A stretch of 64,000 nt of DNA from Frigidibacter sp. ROC022. Its GTDB lineage: Bacteria; Pseudomonadota; Alphaproteobacteria; Rhodobacterales; Rhodobacteraceae. The stretch spans positions 186,001 to 250,000 of the forward strand of contig NZ_JANQDU010000003.1 of assembly GCF_024723735.1 (NCBI RefSeq). Direction: 5' to 3'. Below, piece after piece: positions 1 through 8,864 of the stretch (position 1 is the stretch's first letter; each line of letters starts with the position of its first letter). The notes beneath the pieces are model-generated. The model was not told where the DNA came from and ran no database searches. It was given only the letters and a program-made list of their open reading frames with translations. A program made the position numbers and the translations under genes.

Positions 1-21
1 GCGGCGGGCCATAGTGCGGCC

Positions 22-873
22 ATGACCGACTCGCTGCCGCCTCTCTCCTGGCCCGAACTCGCACCCGGATGGGTCTGGCTGGCTGGTGCCGGGCCGGGCG
101 ATCCGGGGCTGCTGACGTTGCACGCTCTGAACGGGCTGCGGCAGGCGGATGTGATCGTGCATGATGCGCTGGTCGGGCCGGATATCCTGTCCTGGGCGCC
201 GCAGGCCGAGAAGATCTATGCCGGCAAGCGCGGCGGCAAGCCCTCGGCCAAGCAGCGCGACATCTCGCTGCAACTGGTCGAGCTGTCCCGCGCCGGGCGA
301 AGGGTGCTGCGGCTGAAGGGTGGCGATCCCTTTGTCTTCGGGCGCGGCGGGGAAGAGGCGCAGACCCTGATCCAGCATGGTGTGCCGGTGCGGATCATTC
401 CGGGCATTTCGGCGGGGATCGGCGGGCTGGCCTATGCCGGCATCCCGGTGACGCATCGCGACGTGAACCAGTCGGTGACCTTCATCACCGGGCATGACCA
501 GTCGGGCGAGACCCCGGGCTCGCTGAACTGGCAGGCGATCTCGGACGGGTCGCAGGTGCTGGTGATCTACATGGGGATGAAGCATATCGCCCAGATCGCG
601 GCGGCGCTGCTGGCGGCGGGCCGGCCGGCGTCCGAGCCGGTGGCGGTGGTGGTCGATGCAACCCTACCCGGCGAGAAGGTTCTGGAGACCACGCTGGGCG
701 GGCTGGTCGCCGATCTGGCGGGGTCGGGGCTGGAGCCCCCGGCGATCATCTGTGTCGGGCGGGCGGTGCTGATGCGGCAGGTGCTGGACTGGCAGGCGCT
801 GGCGCGCGGGGCGGCGCCGCGCGATCTCGATCCTCTGGGACGGGACGCGGCGCAGGCGCAGGAAACCGGGTGA
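22..873 (+). CDS. cobA: Uroporphyrinogen-III C-methyltransferase (SUMT)
   Basis: Transfers two methyl groups from S-adenosylmethionine to uroporphyrinogen III, giving precorrin-2, the branch point to cobalamin and siroheme; cytoplasmic. The 283-residue protein has the tetrapyrrole methylase fold signatures: an N-terminal GAGPGDPGLLTL loop (about residues 22-33), the GGDPFVFGRGGEE motif near residue 100, and PGISAGIGG near 128. It is a single-domain SUMT; the CysG dehydrogenase/chelatase domain is absent. The stop codon overlaps the GTG start of cobB, so the two are translationally coupled. Family assignment is confident; the cobalamin role follows from cobB. Confidence 0.95.
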   Translation: MTDSLPPLSWPELAPGWVWLAGAGPGDPGLLTLHALNGLRQADVIVHDALVGPDILSWAPQAEKIYAGKRGGKPSAKQRDISLQLVELSRAGRRVLRLKGGDPFVFGRGGEEAQTLIQHGVPVRIIPGISAGIGGLAYAGIPVTHRDVNQSVTFITGHDQSGETPGSLNWQAISDGSQVLVIYMGMKHIAQIAAALLAAGRPASEPVAVVVDATLPGEKVLETTLGGLVADLAGSGLEPPAIICVGRAVLMRQVLDWQALARGAAPRDLDPLGRDAAQAQETG

Positions 874-2168
874 GCGCCATGCCGCCGCGTGGGGCCGCGG
901 GGTGCGGACTGATCCTGGCGGCGCCGGGCTCGGGCGCGGGCAAGACCACGGTGACGCTGGGCCTGTTGCGCGCGCTCCGCCAGCGCGGCCTGTCGGTGCG
1001 GGGCGCCAAATCCGGCCCGGACTATATCGACCCGCGCTTCCATCAGGCCGCCACCGGGCAGCCGTGCCCCAATCTCGACGCCTGGGCGATGTCGCCCGAA
1101 CGCCTGCGGGCACTGGCCGCCGGGCCGGGGCTGCTGCTGATCGAGGGCGCCATGGGCCTCTTCGACGGTGCGCCGCCGGAGGGCCGGGGCGCCACCGCCG
1201 ATCTGGCGCGGCAGTTGCGGTTGCCGGTGGTGCTGGTGGTCGATGCCGCCCGCATGGCTCAGTCGGTGGCGCCGCTGGTCGCGGGGTTTGCCGCCCATGA
1301 TCCCGAGGTCCGGGTCGCCGGGCTGATCCTGAACCGGGTCGGCTCTGCCCGTCATGAGGCGATGCTGCGCCGCGCGCTGGCGCCGCTGGGCCTGCCGGTG
1401 CTGGGGGCGTTGCCGCGGGCCGAGGGGCTGGGCCATCCGTCGCGGCACCTGGGCCTGGTGCAGGCTGCCGAACGTTCGGACCTGGAGGAATTTCTCGATC
1501 GTGCGGCGCAGGCGGTTGTCTCGGCGCTGGACCTCGACGCGCTGCTGGCGCTGGCCGAAGCGTTGCCCGAGCCCGTGCGGGGGCCGCGCTGCCCGCCCCC
1601 GGCGCAGCGGATCGCAGTGGCCGAGGATGCCGCCTTCGCCTTTGCCTATCCGCATCTGCTGGCCGATTGGCGGGCGGCTGGGGCCGAGCTGGCGGCCTTT
1701 TCACCGCTGGCCGACGAGCCGCCGCCGCCGGCCGATCTGGTGCTGCTGCCCGGCGGCTATCCCGAGCTGCACGCCGGCCGGCTTGCCGCGGCCGCGAGCT
1801 TTCGCGCCGGAATGCTGGCCGCCGCCGGCCGGGCCGAGGTCTATGGTGAATGCGGCGGCTACATGGTGCTGGGCGAAGGGTTGATCGACGCGCAGGGAAC
1901 CCGGCACCGGATGCTGGGACTGCTGGGTCTGGAGACCTCTTTCGCGGCCCGGCGCCTGCATCTGGGTTATCGCCGGCTGCATGCCGAGGCGGGCCCCTTC
2001 GCGGGCAACTGGGTGGGGCACGAGTTTCACTATGCGACCACGCTGAAGGCCGAGGGCGCGGCGCTGTTCAGTGCCCGGGATGCGGAAGGCACCGCGCTGG
2101 CGCCGATGGGGCTGCGTGCCGGGCGGGTCTCGGGCTCCTTCGCGCATCTGATCGAACCGCAGGGCTGA
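870..2168 (+). CDS. cobB: Cobyrinate/hydrogenobyrinate a,c-diamide synthase
   Basis: Amidates the a and c carboxylates of (hydrogeno)byrinic acid using glutamine and ATP in corrin synthesis; cytoplasmic. The 432-residue protein has an N-terminal P-loop (APGSGAGKTT, about residues 19-28) followed by the GPDYIDP motif, and a C-terminal class I glutamine amidotransferase domain with LLPGGYPELH and the nucleophile region YGECGGYMVLG, closing with a SFAHL histidine motif. The GTG at 870 lies in the cobA stop; an in-frame ATG at 879 is the alternative start. Length fits the family. The gene ends the cobalamin block and converges on the ABC transporter genes. Confidence 0.94.
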   Translation: MSAMPPRGAAGCGLILAAPGSGAGKTTVTLGLLRALRQRGLSVRGAKSGPDYIDPRFHQAATGQPCPNLDAWAMSPERLRALAAGPGLLLIEGAMGLFDGAPPEGRGATADLARQLRLPVVLVVDAARMAQSVAPLVAGFAAHDPEVRVAGLILNRVGSARHEAMLRRALAPLGLPVLGALPRAEGLGHPSRHLGLVQAAERSDLEEFLDRAAQAVVSALDLDALLALAEALPEPVRGPRCPPPAQRIAVAEDAAFAFAYPHLLADWRAAGAELAAFSPLADEPPPPADLVLLPGGYPELHAGRLAAAASFRAGMLAAAGRAEVYGECGGYMVLGEGLIDAQGTRHRMLGLLGLETSFAARRLHLGYRRLHAEAGPFAGNWVGHEFHYATTLKAEGAALFSARDAEGTALAPMGLRAGRVSGSFAHLIEPQG

Positions 2169-2219
2169 GGCCCCGGCGGGCTCGATCAGACCTTCACCAC
2201 GAAGATGCCGGGGTGCCGT

Positions 2220-2972
2220 TCACCGCTTGGCCGCGTAATAGGCGACCTTGCGTTCGAGATAGGCGAGGAACTCGGAAATCGAGAAGGCGAGGGCGAAGAG
2301 AACCAGAAGAACCGCCCAGAAATGCGCCATCAGGAAGTTGGCGGAATAGAGCTCGAACAAGGCGCCGAAGCCGACGATGGAAATCAGGAGCTGCCCGATG
2401 ATCACCCCTTTCACGGCACGGATGATCCCGATCCGCACGCCGCCCAGGATCTCGGGCAGGGCGGCCCAGAAATAGATCTTGAAGAAGGCATCCACCGGTG
2501 ACGCCCCGAAGGAATGTGCCATTTCGACCAGCGACCGGTTGATCTGCCGCACCCCGGCCCGCGAGTTCAGGATGATGATCCAGATCGCGAACAGCGCGGT
2601 GGTGATGATGATCGCCTTCATCCCGAAGCCGAACAGGACCATCAGCACCGGGACCAGCGCCGTCAGCGGCGCGCTCAGAAACATGTTCGCCCAGGGCAGG
2701 AGCAGCTCGTCCAGCAGGCGGCTTCGCCCCATCAGGATCCCCAGCGGGACGCCGATGACGATGGCGGCGAAGACACCCCCGGAAAAGGCATAGGCCGTTT
2801 CGGACAGCGCCTTGATGAAGGGCGGGGTGCCGATGATCGCCACCAGCGTGCGCAGCACCTCGGACAGTGGCGGCACGAAGAAGGTCAGCTCTGCCCGGCC
2901 GACGATTTCCCACAGCAGACCCCAGATGAGCAGCGAAGACAGTCCTGGAAGGCGATAGCCGAAGACGTACAT
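2220..2972 (-). CDS. ABC transporter permease, NitT/TauT (TauC/SsuC) type
   Basis: Inner-membrane permease of a nitrate/sulfonate/taurine-type ABC importer. The 250-residue protein has about six hydrophobic helices and the conserved EAA cytoplasmic loop in its second half (EMAHSFGASPVDAFF), which contacts the ATPase. It starts 3 bp after the ATPase stop and is the last gene of the leftward unit binding protein - permease - ATPase - permease. The operon has two permeases, so the channel is probably a heterodimer. The substrate is not readable from the sequence. Confidence 0.9.
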   Translation of the reverse strand: MYVFGYRLPGLSSLLIWGLLWEIVGRAELTFFVPPLSEVLRTLVAIIGTPPFIKALSETAYAFSGGVFAAIVIGVPLGILMGRSRLLDELLLPWANMFLSAPLTALVPVLMVLFGFGMKAIIITTALFAIWIIILNSRAGVRQINRSLVEMAHSFGASPVDAFFKIYFWAALPEILGGVRIGIIRAVKGVIIGQLLISIVGFGALFELYSANFLMAHFWAVLLVLFALAFSISEFLAYLERKVAYYAAKR

Positions 2973-2975
2973 GTT

Positions 2976-3776
2976 CTACTCCACGTAACTGCGCAGGGAC
3001 GCCCAGATATTGTCAACGATATCGAGGTATTCCGGGTCGCGCCGGATGTTGTCGATCCCCTTGTTACGGAACCCGGAGGGGCGGATGACCTCGGACACCC
3101 GGCTGGGTCGCGGCAGCAGGATGGCGATCTGGTCAGAGACATAGACCGCTTCCTCGATCGAATGGGTGACGAAGATGAAGGTCTTGTTCTCGTTCTGCAC
3201 CAGCGACAGGAGGTCTTCCTGGAACTTCCGGCGGGTCTGTTCGTCCACCGCCGAGAAGGGCTCGTCCATCAACAGCACCTGGGCATCGACCGACAGGGCG
3301 CGGGCCAGCCCGACCCGCTGGCGCATGCCGCCGGACAGCTCGTGCGGGTAGCTTTGTTCGAACCCGGCCAGCCCGACATCCTTGATGTATTTCTCGGCCC
3401 GCGCTTCCCGTTCCGACCGGGCGACGCCGCGCAGTTCGAGACCGAAGGCCACGTTGCGCAGCACCGTTGCCCAGGGCAGCAGCGCGAAGTCCTGAAAGAC
3501 GAAGGCGCGATTGGGGCCCGGGCCGGTGACGGCCTTGCCGTTGACCTCGACCTCGCCCGATGTCGTCTTGAGCAACCCGGCGATGATCTTCAGCAGCGTG
3601 GTCTTGCCGCAGCCCGAAGGGCCGAGCAGAGAGGTGAGCTGGCCGCGCGGAAACTCGAGCGTCAGGTCCTTCAACGCCTCCACCGCGCCGTAGTTCTTCG
3701 TGATGTTGCGGGCGGAGACGGCAATCTCGGTCGGGGTGTTTTCCACCGGCGTGAGCACTCGCTTAGTCTGAGACAT
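2976..3776 (-). CDS. ABC transporter ATPase, NitT/TauT (TauB/SsuB) type
   Basis: Energises the importer encoded by its neighbours. Canonical motifs are present: Walker A LLGPSGCGKTTLL, Q-loop region, signature LSGGMRQRVGLARAL, Walker B VLLMDEPFSAVD and the switch histidine in FVTHSIEEA. I chose the ATG at 3776 (266 residues); a TTG at 3782 would add two residues. The start lies inside the 3' end of the upstream permease gene (14-bp overlap), indicating coupled translation. The C-terminal tail fits SsuB/TauB-like ATPases. Substrate unknown. Confidence 0.93.
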   Translation of the reverse strand: MSQTKRVLTPVENTPTEIAVSARNITKNYGAVEALKDLTLEFPRGQLTSLLGPSGCGKTTLLKIIAGLLKTTSGEVEVNGKAVTGPGPNRAFVFQDFALLPWATVLRNVAFGLELRGVARSEREARAEKYIKDVGLAGFEQSYPHELSGGMRQRVGLARALSVDAQVLLMDEPFSAVDEQTRRKFQEDLLSLVQNENKTFIFVTHSIEEAVYVSDQIAILLPRPSRVSEVIRPSGFRNKGIDNIRRDPEYLDIVDNIWASLRSYVE

Positions 3777-4524
3777 AGCCAAGGTCGTTTCCTTTGAAGA
3801 GGAGTTTTTCAGCCATTTCCAAGAGGTTCAGGAACAGAACCGCCAGAGCGATGATCGAGAATATCGCGGCGTACATGGTCGGATAGTCCGCGATGGAACG
3901 GCTGAAGGTGATGATGTCGCCGACGCCGGTCGGGGTGATCTTGAGCTCGGCCAGGATCGCACCGATGAAACCGGCGGAAACGCCCAGTCGCAGCCCGGCG
4001 AAGATCAGCGGCGAGGCGGCCGGGATGATGATCTTCAGCAACATGTCGGTGCGGCTGCCCAGGAACGACCGGCACATTTCCATGATCGACTCGGGCGTGT
4101 GACGCACCGCGCCGGCGGTGTTGAGAACGATCACCGGCATGGCCATGATGCAGACCACGAAGACCTTGGATGTCAGGCCGATGCCATAGGCCATCACCAG
4201 AAGCGGGATCAGCGCCGCCAGTGGCGCCGACTGCATGACGATGAAGATCGGCGATACCAGCCAGTCGAAGAACTTGCTCAGCCCGATCCAGAGGCCCAGG
4301 CCGATCCCGAGAACGGTGGAGATCGCCACCCCGACGATCAGCGGTTCCAGTGTCTCGGCATAGGCGGTGAACAGGGTGCCATCGAGCGCCAGCCGGAACA
4401 GGGCGATCATCGAGTCGATGAAGGTGGGGAAGGCATAGCTGACCGGAATGCGCCCCGCGATCTCCCAAGCGCCGAAGATGATGACGCCGGACAGGAGTTT
4501 CAGAAGAAAGGAACGTTTCAGCAT
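3763..4524 (-). CDS. ABC transporter permease, NitT/TauT type
   Basis: Second inner-membrane permease of the same importer. The ATG at 4524 gives 253 residues beginning MLKRSFLLKLL, directly followed by the first transmembrane helix; an upstream in-frame start would add 22 non-hydrophobic residues. About six helices are visible, with the EAA-type loop SIMEMCRSFLGSRTDML in the second half. It overlaps the ATPase gene and lies about 76 bp downstream of the binding-protein gene. It is clearly diverged from the other permease, supporting a heterodimeric channel. Confidence 0.9.
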   Translation of the reverse strand: MLKRSFLLKLLSGVIIFGAWEIAGRIPVSYAFPTFIDSMIALFRLALDGTLFTAYAETLEPLIVGVAISTVLGIGLGLWIGLSKFFDWLVSPIFIVMQSAPLAALIPLLVMAYGIGLTSKVFVVCIMAMPVIVLNTAGAVRHTPESIMEMCRSFLGSRTDMLLKIIIPAASPLIFAGLRLGVSAGFIGAILAELKITPTGVGDIITFSRSIADYPTMYAAIFSIIALAVLFLNLLEMAEKLLFKGNDLGYVSD

Positions 4525-4600
4525 CACGGGGGTCTCGCAAATCCGGAACGGAAGGCAGGCGCCACCGGGCCCGGAAAGGCCCGGCGGCATCGGTCACTGG

Positions 4601-5581
4601 CTATTTCATCCCCGCGTCGAGCGGGGCGAGATACCAGAAGTCCTCGATATTGAGGGTCGAGGGGTCGCCCTCCAGCTGACCGGCCGCTGAATACCACTCC
4701 ATGTCGGCCATCGCCGCCTTGCGCCCGCCGCCGTTGACGTCATAGAGCCCGGCCGCCACGGCATCGGCATAGAACCCGTCCAGTTCATCGAGGATCTCGG
4801 CCGGAAGCTGGCCGATCGGGCCATCCGGGTTGGTTTCGCGCCGGATGATCGTCGGGTCTTCGGCCATGTCGTGATAGACGCTCAGCAGCGCATTCACGAA
4901 GATCTGGACCTGTTCCTCGTTGTTCTGGATCCAGTCCAGGTTTCCGAACAGGGCTTCGTCGCTGGCTTCCACGTCGAACATCTCGAGCACGTTGAAGCGG
5001 TCGGCCGCCGGGCCGCGCATCAGCTTGTTGGTGTTCGACAGGTCGATGATGGTCGCATCGGCCTGGCCACCCAGCAGGGCCGCCACCCGGTTCGACGAGC
5101 CCGGCACATAGGACCGTTCGCCGAACTTGATGCCGATCCGGTCCTCGATCACGTTGGCGATGGAGTCGGTGCCGCCGCCGCGCGAGTGCAGCAGGATCGG
5201 CTGGCCGTCGAGGTCCTTGAGCGTGCTGTACGCCTTGGTGGTCACCGGGAAGAATTTCAGCTTCGACAGCTGGAAGATGATCCGGATCGGGGCGCGGGAC
5301 CGTTGCATGGCGGCATAGGGCGTCCCGAAACCGATATCCATCTGGCCGCTCAGAACCGCCTGGATCGCCAGTTCCTCGTCCGAGAAGGCGGTCCACTCAT
5401 AGTCCAGCCCGTTGGCCTTGGCGCGATCGAGGGCGACGAAGAAGGCCGCCAGCTCGTCCGAAGGCGTTTCGGCCAGCGCGATCTTGATCGTGTCCGCCTG
5501 GGCCGTCGCGGGCATCAGAAAGCCCCCGGCCACCATGGCGGCTGCCAAGAACGACTTGGTCTTGCGTAGGAACTTTTCCAT
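4601..5581 (-). CDS. ABC transporter substrate-binding protein, NMT1/SsuA type
   Basis: Periplasmic receptor of the importer. From the ATG at 5581 the 326-residue protein begins MEKFLRKTKSFLAAAMVAGG and has a classical signal peptide ending about ATAQA. A strong ribosome-binding site (GGGAGGAG) sits just upstream, deciding this start over an upstream in-frame one. The fold is type-2 periplasmic binding protein of the NMT1/THI5-SsuA kind (KIALAETPSDELAAF at the mature N-terminus). It is the first gene of the leftward unit, downstream of the GntR gene on the same strand. Ligand unknown; nearby catabolic genes suggest an organic acid or aromatic rather than nitrate, an inference only. Confidence 0.9.
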   Translation of the reverse strand: MEKFLRKTKSFLAAAMVAGGFLMPATAQADTIKIALAETPSDELAAFFVALDRAKANGLDYEWTAFSDEELAIQAVLSGQMDIGFGTPYAAMQRSRAPIRIIFQLSKLKFFPVTTKAYSTLKDLDGQPILLHSRGGGTDSIANVIEDRIGIKFGERSYVPGSSNRVAALLGGQADATIIDLSNTNKLMRGPAADRFNVLEMFDVEASDEALFGNLDWIQNNEEQVQIFVNALLSVYHDMAEDPTIIRRETNPDGPIGQLPAEILDELDGFYADAVAAGLYDVNGGGRKAAMADMEWYSAAGQLEGDPSTLNIEDFWYLAPLDAGMK

Positions 5582-5666
5582 GTTTCTCCTCCCTGAGAAA
5601 ACAGTCTGGTTTCGAGTATCTCTGGCCGCGCGGATTTTCCGTCTTCGCCCGGATACGTTCTGCTGC

Positions 5667-6341
5667 TCAGATCTCCCCAAACAGCCGCGCGGAGACCGAA
5701 CCGATGTGCCGGCGCATCGCGTCATGCGCGCCGGCCGGGTCCCGCGCGGCGATGGCCCGGGCGATTGCCGCGTGTTCTTCGAAACTGCTGTGTGACCGCG
5801 GCGGCTGCCGGGTGCTGCGGGTCACGTTGCCCCAGGCGACCGCCCGCTGAACCTGGCTCAACTGGTCGAACAGGGCGGCCAGCAGCATGTTGTCCGCGGC
5901 GGCGGCGATGGCGTGGTGGAATGCGTCGTCCTGGGCCTCGTAGCCGGCCCAGTCCCCGGCCTCCTCGGCCCCTTCCTTTGCCTGCATGATCCGGTTCAGC
6001 GCCTCGCTCGAGGCATTGATCGCGGCTTCGCGGGCGATGGCCGGCTCGATGCACAGGCGGGCCCGCATCATCTTGACCGGGGTCAGCTGGCGGCTGATGT
6101 CGGTCAGCGAGGCGCTCTGCTTCTCGTCCCTCTCGGGGGCCAGGAAGGTGCCCTTGCCGACATGGCGCCAGATCGCGCCTTCGCGCTCCAGCTCGTCCAG
6201 CGCCCGGCGCAGCGTGTTGCGGGTCATGCCGAGTGCGCCGATCAGCTCCCGCTCGGCCGGGAGCCGGTCGCCCGGCGCATAGTTCCCGGCGGAAATGAAC
6301 TCTCTCAACGTATCGACGCTGACTTCGCGGCTCGCGAGCAT
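5667..6341 (-). CDS. GntR-family regulator, FadR/FCD subfamily
   Basis: DNA-binding regulator that probably senses a carboxylate. The N-terminal winged helix-turn-helix is clear (YAPGDRLPAERELIGALG followed by MTRNTLRRALDELEREG) and the C-terminal part is an all-helical FCD ligand domain with metal-ligand-type histidines (DAFHHAIA, FEEHAAIARA). I use the ATG at 6341 (224 residues); the longer in-frame start at 6392 is TTG. It lies upstream of the ABC importer on the same strand and divergent from the FAA hydrolase gene across 183 bp, so it may control both. Confidence 0.88.
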   Translation of the reverse strand: MLASREVSVDTLREFISAGNYAPGDRLPAERELIGALGMTRNTLRRALDELEREGAIWRHVGKGTFLAPERDEKQSASLTDISRQLTPVKMMRARLCIEPAIAREAAINASSEALNRIMQAKEGAEEAGDWAGYEAQDDAFHHAIAAAADNMLLAALFDQLSQVQRAVAWGNVTRSTRQPPRSHSSFEEHAAIARAIAARDPAGAHDAMRRHIGSVSARLFGEI

Positions 6342-6463
6342 TGGTTCACCAATCCTGTAGATTCCGGTCGCTTGGACGACCAATCCGGCCAAGAACTGCC
6401 CAACTATTGCAGATCAATTCGGAATCGCAACAAAAAAGTCGATGTTTTTTCCAAGAGGGGAGA

Positions 6464-6492
6464 TTGATCGATTTTGGCTTGCGATCTATCAA
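6464..6492. promoter_or_regulatory. Inverted repeat, candidate GntR operator
   Basis: TTGATCGAT (6464-6472) and ATCTATCAA (6484-6492) form an inverted repeat matching at 8 of 9 positions, arms 11 bp apart, 33-61 bp before the ATG at 6525. It lies in the AT-rich gap between the divergent GntR and FAA-hydrolase genes, where an autoregulatory operator is expected. No binding data; it could also be chance in AT-rich sequence. Confidence 0.4.
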
Positions 6493-6524
6493 GGCTGGAA
6501 ACGAATCAAACCACGGAGAAACCG

Positions 6525-7211
6525 ATGCCGCACTATGCCATTGAAGCGCCGCAGGCCCCGGGCTTGGCGATCGAGGGAACCGACGCCCTGTTCCCGGTTC
6601 GCAGGGTATATTGCATCGGGCGGAACTACGCGGCCCATGCGATCGAAATGGGTCATGACCCGGATCGCGAGCCGCCGTTCTTCTTCCAGAAGAATCCCGA
6701 CAACCTAGACCCGTCGGGAAGCTTTCCCTATCCGCCGCATTCGTCGGATGTGCACCATGAGGTGGAAATGGCCGTCGCCCTGAAGAGCGGCGGGACGAAC
6801 ATCCCGGTCGACTCCGCGCTGGACCATGTCTTTGGCTATGCCCTGTCGCTGGACATGACCCGCCGCGACCTTCAGAGCGAGGCCAAGAAGCTGGGTCGTC
6901 CTTGGGAGATCGGCAAGGCCTTCGAACGCTCGGCGCCGATCGGGCCGATCCATCGCGCCAGCGACACCGGTCATCTCGACCGGGGGCGCATCGCGCTGAC
7001 GTTGAACGGCGAGGTCAGGCAGGAGGGCGACCTGAACCAGATGATCTGGAAGGTGCCCGAGATGATCTCGTACCTTTCGGAGTATTTCGAACTCGCGCCG
7101 GGGGACGTGATCCTGTCGGGGACCCCTTCCGGCGTCGGCCCGGTGCAGAGGGGCGACGTGATGGAAGTGTCCGTCGAGGGCCTGGGAAAGATGGCCGTGA
7201 AAGTGGTCTGA
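6525..7211 (+). CDS. Fumarylacetoacetate hydrolase-family protein (fumarylpyruvate hydrolase-like)
   Basis: Metal-dependent C-C bond hydrolase of the FAH family. The 228-residue protein is a compact single FAH domain. The segments RRVYCIGRNYAAHA and PFFFQKNPDNL near the N-terminus, the metal-binding HHEVEMAVAL, and SGTPSGVGPV near the C-terminus are typical of fumarylpyruvate and acylpyruvate hydrolases. The ATG at 6525 follows a GGAGAAA ribosome-binding site and replaces a longer TTG start at 6474. It is first in a rightward unit with the acyl-CoA ligase and PanE-like reductase. It would fit a ring-cleavage pathway, but the exact substrate cannot be read. Confidence 0.9.
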   Translation: MPHYAIEAPQAPGLAIEGTDALFPVRRVYCIGRNYAAHAIEMGHDPDREPPFFFQKNPDNLDPSGSFPYPPHSSDVHHEVEMAVALKSGGTNIPVDSALDHVFGYALSLDMTRRDLQSEAKKLGRPWEIGKAFERSAPIGPIHRASDTGHLDRGRIALTLNGEVRQEGDLNQMIWKVPEMISYLSEYFELAPGDVILSGTPSGVGPVQRGDVMEVSVEGLGKMAVKVV

Positions 7212-7310
7212 CCCGCTTTGGGGTCATCGTGCCGCCGGAGCCTTGATTTGCGGCCGGAGCAGGGTGGCCCGGTCGGACCGCATCCCTTTGACCACTCGAA
7301 GGAGCCTGCC

Positions 7311-8846
7311 ATGACCCGGACCATCGCTGCCTTGATTGCCCGCCACGAGTCCGGGCGCCCCGCGATCGGAGCGCCGGATCGCGGCTGGATGACCTATGGC
7401 GCGCTGCGCCGTCTGAGCGCGGATGTCGCGGCATCGCTGCGGTCCCTCGGCATCGGCCGCGCGGATCGGGTCGCGATCGTGCTGCCCAACGGTCCCGAGA
7501 TGGCCACCGCCTTTGTCTGCATTGCGCAGTGCGCAACGACCGCGCCGCTGAACCCCGCCTATCGTCGGGAGGAGTACGAGTTCTATCTGGAGGACCTGCG
7601 GGCCAGGGCGCTTGTGGTGGCGGCGGATTATGACGGCCCGGCGCTGGCCGCCGCCGACAGGTTCGGCGTGGCGGTTCTCCGATTGACCCCGGAACCGACC
7701 GGCCCTGCCGGCGCGTTCACCCTGACCGCCGAGGCCAGCGCCGGAGCGTGCGACGCCGCCGCGCCGGGCGAGGATGACGTCGCGCTGATCCTGCACACCT
7801 CCGGCACCACCTCGCGGCCCAAGATCGTGCCGCTTCTGCAGTCGAATGTGGTCATGTCGGCCAACAACGTGAAGGACGCGCTGGCGCTGACGCCGGATGA
7901 CCGCTGCCTGAACGTGATGCCCCTGTTCCACATCCACGGGCTGATCGCGGCGGTTTCGGCCTCTCTGGCCGCGGGCGGTCAGGTCTGGTGTGCGCCCGGG
8001 TTCAATGCCCTGCGCTTCTTTGCCCAGCTGGATGATGCACGGCCCAGCTGGTTCACCGCGGTGCCGACCATGCATCAGGCGATCCTGACCCGGGCCGAGC
8101 GCAACAGGGAGGTGATCGACCGGGCCGGACTGCGCTTCCTGCGCTCATCCTCGTCGTCGCTTCCGGCGCCGGTGATGGCCAGGCTGGTCGAGACCTTCCG
8201 GGCGCCGGTGATCGAGGCCTACGGCATGACCGAGGCGGCGCATCAGATGTGCTGCAACCCGTTGCCGCCCGGGGTTCAGAAGCCGGGATCGGTCGGGATT
8301 GCCGCAGGTCCGGATGTGCGGATCGCGGATGAGGACCGCGACGAGCTGCTGGCCACGGGAGAGACCGGCGAGGTGGTCATCAGCGGCCCGAACGTGACCC
8401 CGGGATACGAGGGCAACCCGAAGGCCAATGCCGAGGCGTTCTTCGACGCGGAGGGAAAGCGATGGTTCCGCACCGGCGATCAGGGCGCGTTCGACGCCGA
8501 TGGCTATCTGTCGCTGACCGGCCGGCTGAAGGAAATCATCAATCGCGGCGGCGAGAAGATCAGCCCGCTGGAGGTCGATGCCGTGCTGCTGGGCCACCCG
8601 GAGATCGCGCAGATCGTCTGTTTTGCCGTGCCGCATCCGAAGCTGGGCGAGGATATTGCCGCCGCTGCGGTTCTCAGGGAAGGTTCGGTGCTTGGCGAAA
8701 GCGATATCCGCGCCTATGCCGCCGAGCATCTGGCCGACTACAAGGTGCCACGCAGGGTGGTGATTCTCGATGAAATCCCCAAGGGGGCGACCGGAAAGAT
8801 CCAGCGCATCAGCATGGCCGAGAAGCTCGGCCTTGCCGGCGCATAG
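7311..8846 (+). CDS. AMP-forming CoA ligase, oxalyl-CoA synthetase (AAE3/PCS60)-like
   Basis: Activates a carboxylic acid with ATP and CoA. The ATG at 7311 has an AAGGAG site and gives 511 residues. The P-loop reads TSGTTSRPKIV, with Ser where most acyl-CoA ligases have Gly; this, the APLNPAYRREEYEFYL segment and the RSSSSSLPAPVM/EAYGMTEAAH region resemble the oxalyl-CoA synthetase branch. The C-terminal catalytic lysine motif PKGATGKIQR is intact. Oxalyl-CoA decarboxylase and formyl-CoA transferase are absent nearby, so another short dicarboxylate (for example malonate, given the decarboxylase at 17.4 kb) is possible. Substrate uncertain; family firm. Confidence 0.87.
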   Translation: MTRTIAALIARHESGRPAIGAPDRGWMTYGALRRLSADVAASLRSLGIGRADRVAIVLPNGPEMATAFVCIAQCATTAPLNPAYRREEYEFYLEDLRARALVVAADYDGPALAAADRFGVAVLRLTPEPTGPAGAFTLTAEASAGACDAAAPGEDDVALILHTSGTTSRPKIVPLLQSNVVMSANNVKDALALTPDDRCLNVMPLFHIHGLIAAVSASLAAGGQVWCAPGFNALRFFAQLDDARPSWFTAVPTMHQAILTRAERNREVIDRAGLRFLRSSSSSLPAPVMARLVETFRAPVIEAYGMTEAAHQMCCNPLPPGVQKPGSVGIAAGPDVRIADEDRDELLATGETGEVVISGPNVTPGYEGNPKANAEAFFDAEGKRWFRTGDQGAFDADGYLSLTGRLKEIINRGGEKISPLEVDAVLLGHPEIAQIVCFAVPHPKLGEDIAAAAVLREGSVLGESDIRAYAAEHLADYKVPRRVVILDEIPKGATGKIQRISMAEKLGLAGA

Positions 8847-8864
8847 GTTGGGGAGCGCCCGGCG

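Noticed and set aside
1-21. Cobalamin riboswitch before cobA
   Set aside because: Only 21 bases lie before the gene in this window; nothing can be judged.
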